A stretch of DNA of 64,000 nt from Dermabacter sp. p3-SID358. Its GTDB lineage: Bacteria > Actinomycetota > Actinomycetes > Actinomycetales > Dermabacteraceae. The first letter of the stretch is position 1. Every line of letters begins with the position of its first letter. Positions 62,450 to 64,000 of the stretch are shown here, piece after piece. A model generated the notes under the pieces. The model searched no databases. It was not told where the DNA came from and saw only the letters and a program-made list of their open reading frames with translations. The position numbers and the translations under genes were made by a program. The stretch lies in assembly GCF_025147465.1 (NCBI RefSeq), contig NZ_JALXOZ010000009.1, positions 30,384-94,383 of the forward strand, written 5' to 3'.

Positions 62450-63595
62450 CTATGCCTGCAGGCCGTGGAGCTGCTGACCCCACTGGTAGACGGTGCCGAC
62501 CGCGTCGATGCCGGTGACGCCGACGACGGTGCCGTCGGTCTCGTGGCGCACGATGAACTCCTCGCCGGCTTCCACCTGGGCGTCTGCACCAGCGGTGTAC
62601 CCGACTCCGGAGATCATCTGACCGTAGACCAGCGCCATGTAGGGGCTGCGCGGCAGGTAGGTGCCCGGATCGTCGCTGATGTCGAGGTCGTGCAGTGCGG
62701 CCTGTGCGGCGTGCGTGCCCTGCGCGGCGGCGTCTTCCCAATGGTCGATGCGCCAGACGCCCAGTGCTTCGTCGTGATGCGTAGCTACACCTCCGGCGGC
62801 GTAGACGTGGTCTGCTGCGGCACGGAGGCGATCATCGACGTCGATGCCGTTCGTCCACGGCGACGGGGCTGCGGGCGTCGTGCCGAGCGCAACGAGGAGT
62901 AAGTCGGCCACGATGCGTTGATCGTCGTCGAGGGTGATGGCAACACCGGATTCTGTTTCGTCGACATGCTGGAGAGTGCGACCGAATCGAGTCTGCACCT
63001 TGGCGGCATGGTCAGCGGCGAGGCGCTCAGCCACCGGCGCCCCAAACGCTCCGATGCCGGGAACAGAACTGCGAGAGACCAGCATGACCATGTGTCCGTC
63101 GGCTTGCAGCGACGAAGCGGTCTCGGCTGCGATGATTCCGCCGCCATAGATCGTCACTCGCGCCGGCCGTGCCAGGCTGGTCAGCAGATCGCGGATACCC
63201 ATGGCATCTTCCAAGGAGTGCAGAGCAGTGACCCGGCCTTGTCCGACGTCGTCGCCTTCGAGTACACCCGCGGGCAGAGAGCGGGGCACGCTCCCTGTCG
63301 CGACAATGAGCGCGTCGTAGGAGACCTGCGCGCCGGAGGTCAGTTGGACCCGCTTCGCCGTAGTATCGACATCGAGCACGGTGTCGGCGATGACCTCAAT
63401 CTGAGGTAGCGGGAGCTTGATCATCTCCGGCGGGGTCGGGCCGAACGCGATTCCTTTGATGAGCATTCGCGTGTAAGGCGTCTCCCCGGTGCGGGTCACC
63501 ATCGTCACCCGGACGTCGTCACGTGTGGCGAGAGTGCGGGCGGCTGCGGCTCCGGCTGCTCCTGAACCGAGGATGAGGACGTGTTGTGTGGTCAT
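62450..63595 (-). CDS. FAD/NAD(P)-dependent oxidoreductase
   Basis: This 381-residue flavoprotein has the FAD-binding GSGAAGAAAARTLA, a second GxGxxG (IYGGGIIAAETA, NAD(P)) and VYAAGGVATHHDE. It belongs to the two-dinucleotide-binding pyridine nucleotide oxidoreductase group (ferredoxin/rubredoxin reductase-like); no redox-active CXXXXC is seen, ruling out a mercuric-reductase-type enzyme. CCAGGAGTTTCCCT precedes the ATG. With the nearby ferredoxin it could form an electron-transfer pair. It follows the second CsoR gene by 47 bp. Confidence 0.88.
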   Translation of the reverse strand: MTTQHVLILGSGAAGAAAARTLATRDDVRVTMVTRTGETPYTRMLIKGIAFGPTPPEMIKLPLPQIEVIADTVLDVDTTAKRVQLTSGAQVSYDALIVATGSVPRSLPAGVLEGDDVGQGRVTALHSLEDAMGIRDLLTSLARPARVTIYGGGIIAAETASSLQADGHMVMLVSRSSVPGIGAFGAPVAERLAADHAAKVQTRFGRTLQHVDETESGVAITLDDDQRIVADLLLVALGTTPAAPSPWTNGIDVDDRLRAAADHVYAAGGVATHHDEALGVWRIDHWEDAAAQGTHAAQAALHDLDISDDPGTYLPRSPYMALVYGQMISGVGYTAGADAQVEAGEEFIVRHETDGTVVGVTGIDAVGTVYQWGQQLHGLQA

Positions 63596-63642
63596 AGGGA
63601 AACTCCTGGGCTGCAGGTCGTGATCGATTTGGTGTGCGGGCG

Positions 63643-63996
63643 TCAGGAGCGAACGAGACGGGCGATGGCCTCGGATGCCTCGCCGAGCCTCTGCTCGCTG
63701 ACTGGTCCACCGGCGAGGGCGGCGTCGAGGACGCAATGCTTGAGGTGATCGTCGAGCAGTCCGAGGGCGACGTTTTCGAGTGCCCTGGTGGCTGCGGAGA
63801 TCTGGGTGAAGATGTCGATGCAGTAGCGGTCCTCATCGATCATCCGATCGATGCCGCGGATTTGGCCTTCGAGGCGCCGCAGGCGATTGCGGTACGTCGC
63901 CTTGTCGCTGATGTATCCGTGGACGGACGGATCGCCGTCGCCTCCCGCCGGGCAGGTGTCGATGTGAGGTTCGGTCATTGAGGTCGGGGTGGTCAT
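63643..63996 (-). CDS. Second CsoR/RcnR-family metal-sensing repressor
   Basis: This 117-residue protein has the CsoR fold (RLRRLEGQIRGIDRMI) and ligands Cys59 (RYCIDIF), His84 and Cys88 (DDHLKHC), and an N-terminal Cys/His stretch (PHIDTCPAGGD). The Cys-His-Cys set fits Cu(I) sensing. It heads the csoR2-FAD oxidoreductase-MFS-ferredoxin unit. The start is uncertain: ATG 63996 is 4 bp from the window edge, ATG 63978 is an alternative. Its operator may lie outside the window. Confidence 0.88.
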   Translation of the reverse strand: MTTPTSMTEPHIDTCPAGGDGDPSVHGYISDKATYRNRLRRLEGQIRGIDRMIDEDRYCIDIFTQISAATRALENVALGLLDDHLKHCVLDAALAGGPVSEQRLGEASEAIARLVRS

Positions 63997-64000
63997 GTCG

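Overview
The window is a high-GC actinobacterial chromosome segment with a foreign island at its right end. A mycothiol conjugate amidase gene, actinobacterial families (DUF4307, DUF4245, DUF6318), an LPXTG-anchored surface protein and a complete pyruvate formate-lyase system point to a facultatively anaerobic, mycothiol-making Gram-positive. A Dermabacter-like (Dermabacteraceae) host is my best guess from gene content, not a demonstrated assignment.

Layout. 1-8453: purine genes (purQ partial, purS, purC, purD) surround a pyruvate formate-lyase locus (pflB, a free-standing glycyl-radical subunit, pflA), with a metallo-beta-lactamase-fold hydrolase and truA. 8454-21420: rplM-rpsI, an AAE-family exchanger, glmM, coaA, glmS, then acpS, an alr-tsaE fusion, tsaB and rimI, ending in an exported DUF6318 lipoprotein/PKD-protein pair. 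21714-39130: an ABC exporter, AI-2E family protein, greA, mca, a haemolysin-III membrane protein, uppS, PIN-PhoH, fumC, a PfkB sugar kinase, pcp with its DUF979/DUF969 membrane partners, and xseBA. 39277-46397: a 1543-residue cell-wall-anchored phosphoesterase with a collagen-like stalk, rmuC and ychF.

46398 to the right edge is accessory DNA: a large serine recombinase directly after ychF, a 3' half of an initiator tRNA, a MerR/SulP pair, plasmid-backbone fragments (truncated resolvase, coiled-coil membrane protein, DUF4192, 47-residue protein, SSB), IS6-like terminal repeats, and a metal-resistance cluster. That cluster holds a truncated cueP, an ArsR/CDF pair, a degenerate tRNA-Cys, an AhpD-like protein, ydhK-copB-csoR, ferredoxin, an MFS transporter, an FAD oxidoreductase and a second CsoR. 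Three near-identical TACCCC-N3-GGGGTA palindromes precede three of its transcription units and probably make them one CsoR copper regulon.

Many chromosomal genes lack a Shine-Dalgarno and instead carry a TANNNT or AACAAT -10 box 6-7 nt before the start codon, as expected for leaderless transcripts. I used this to choose several starts. Most intact island genes have ordinary ribosome binding sites; the arsR gene and the recombinase gene are exceptions.
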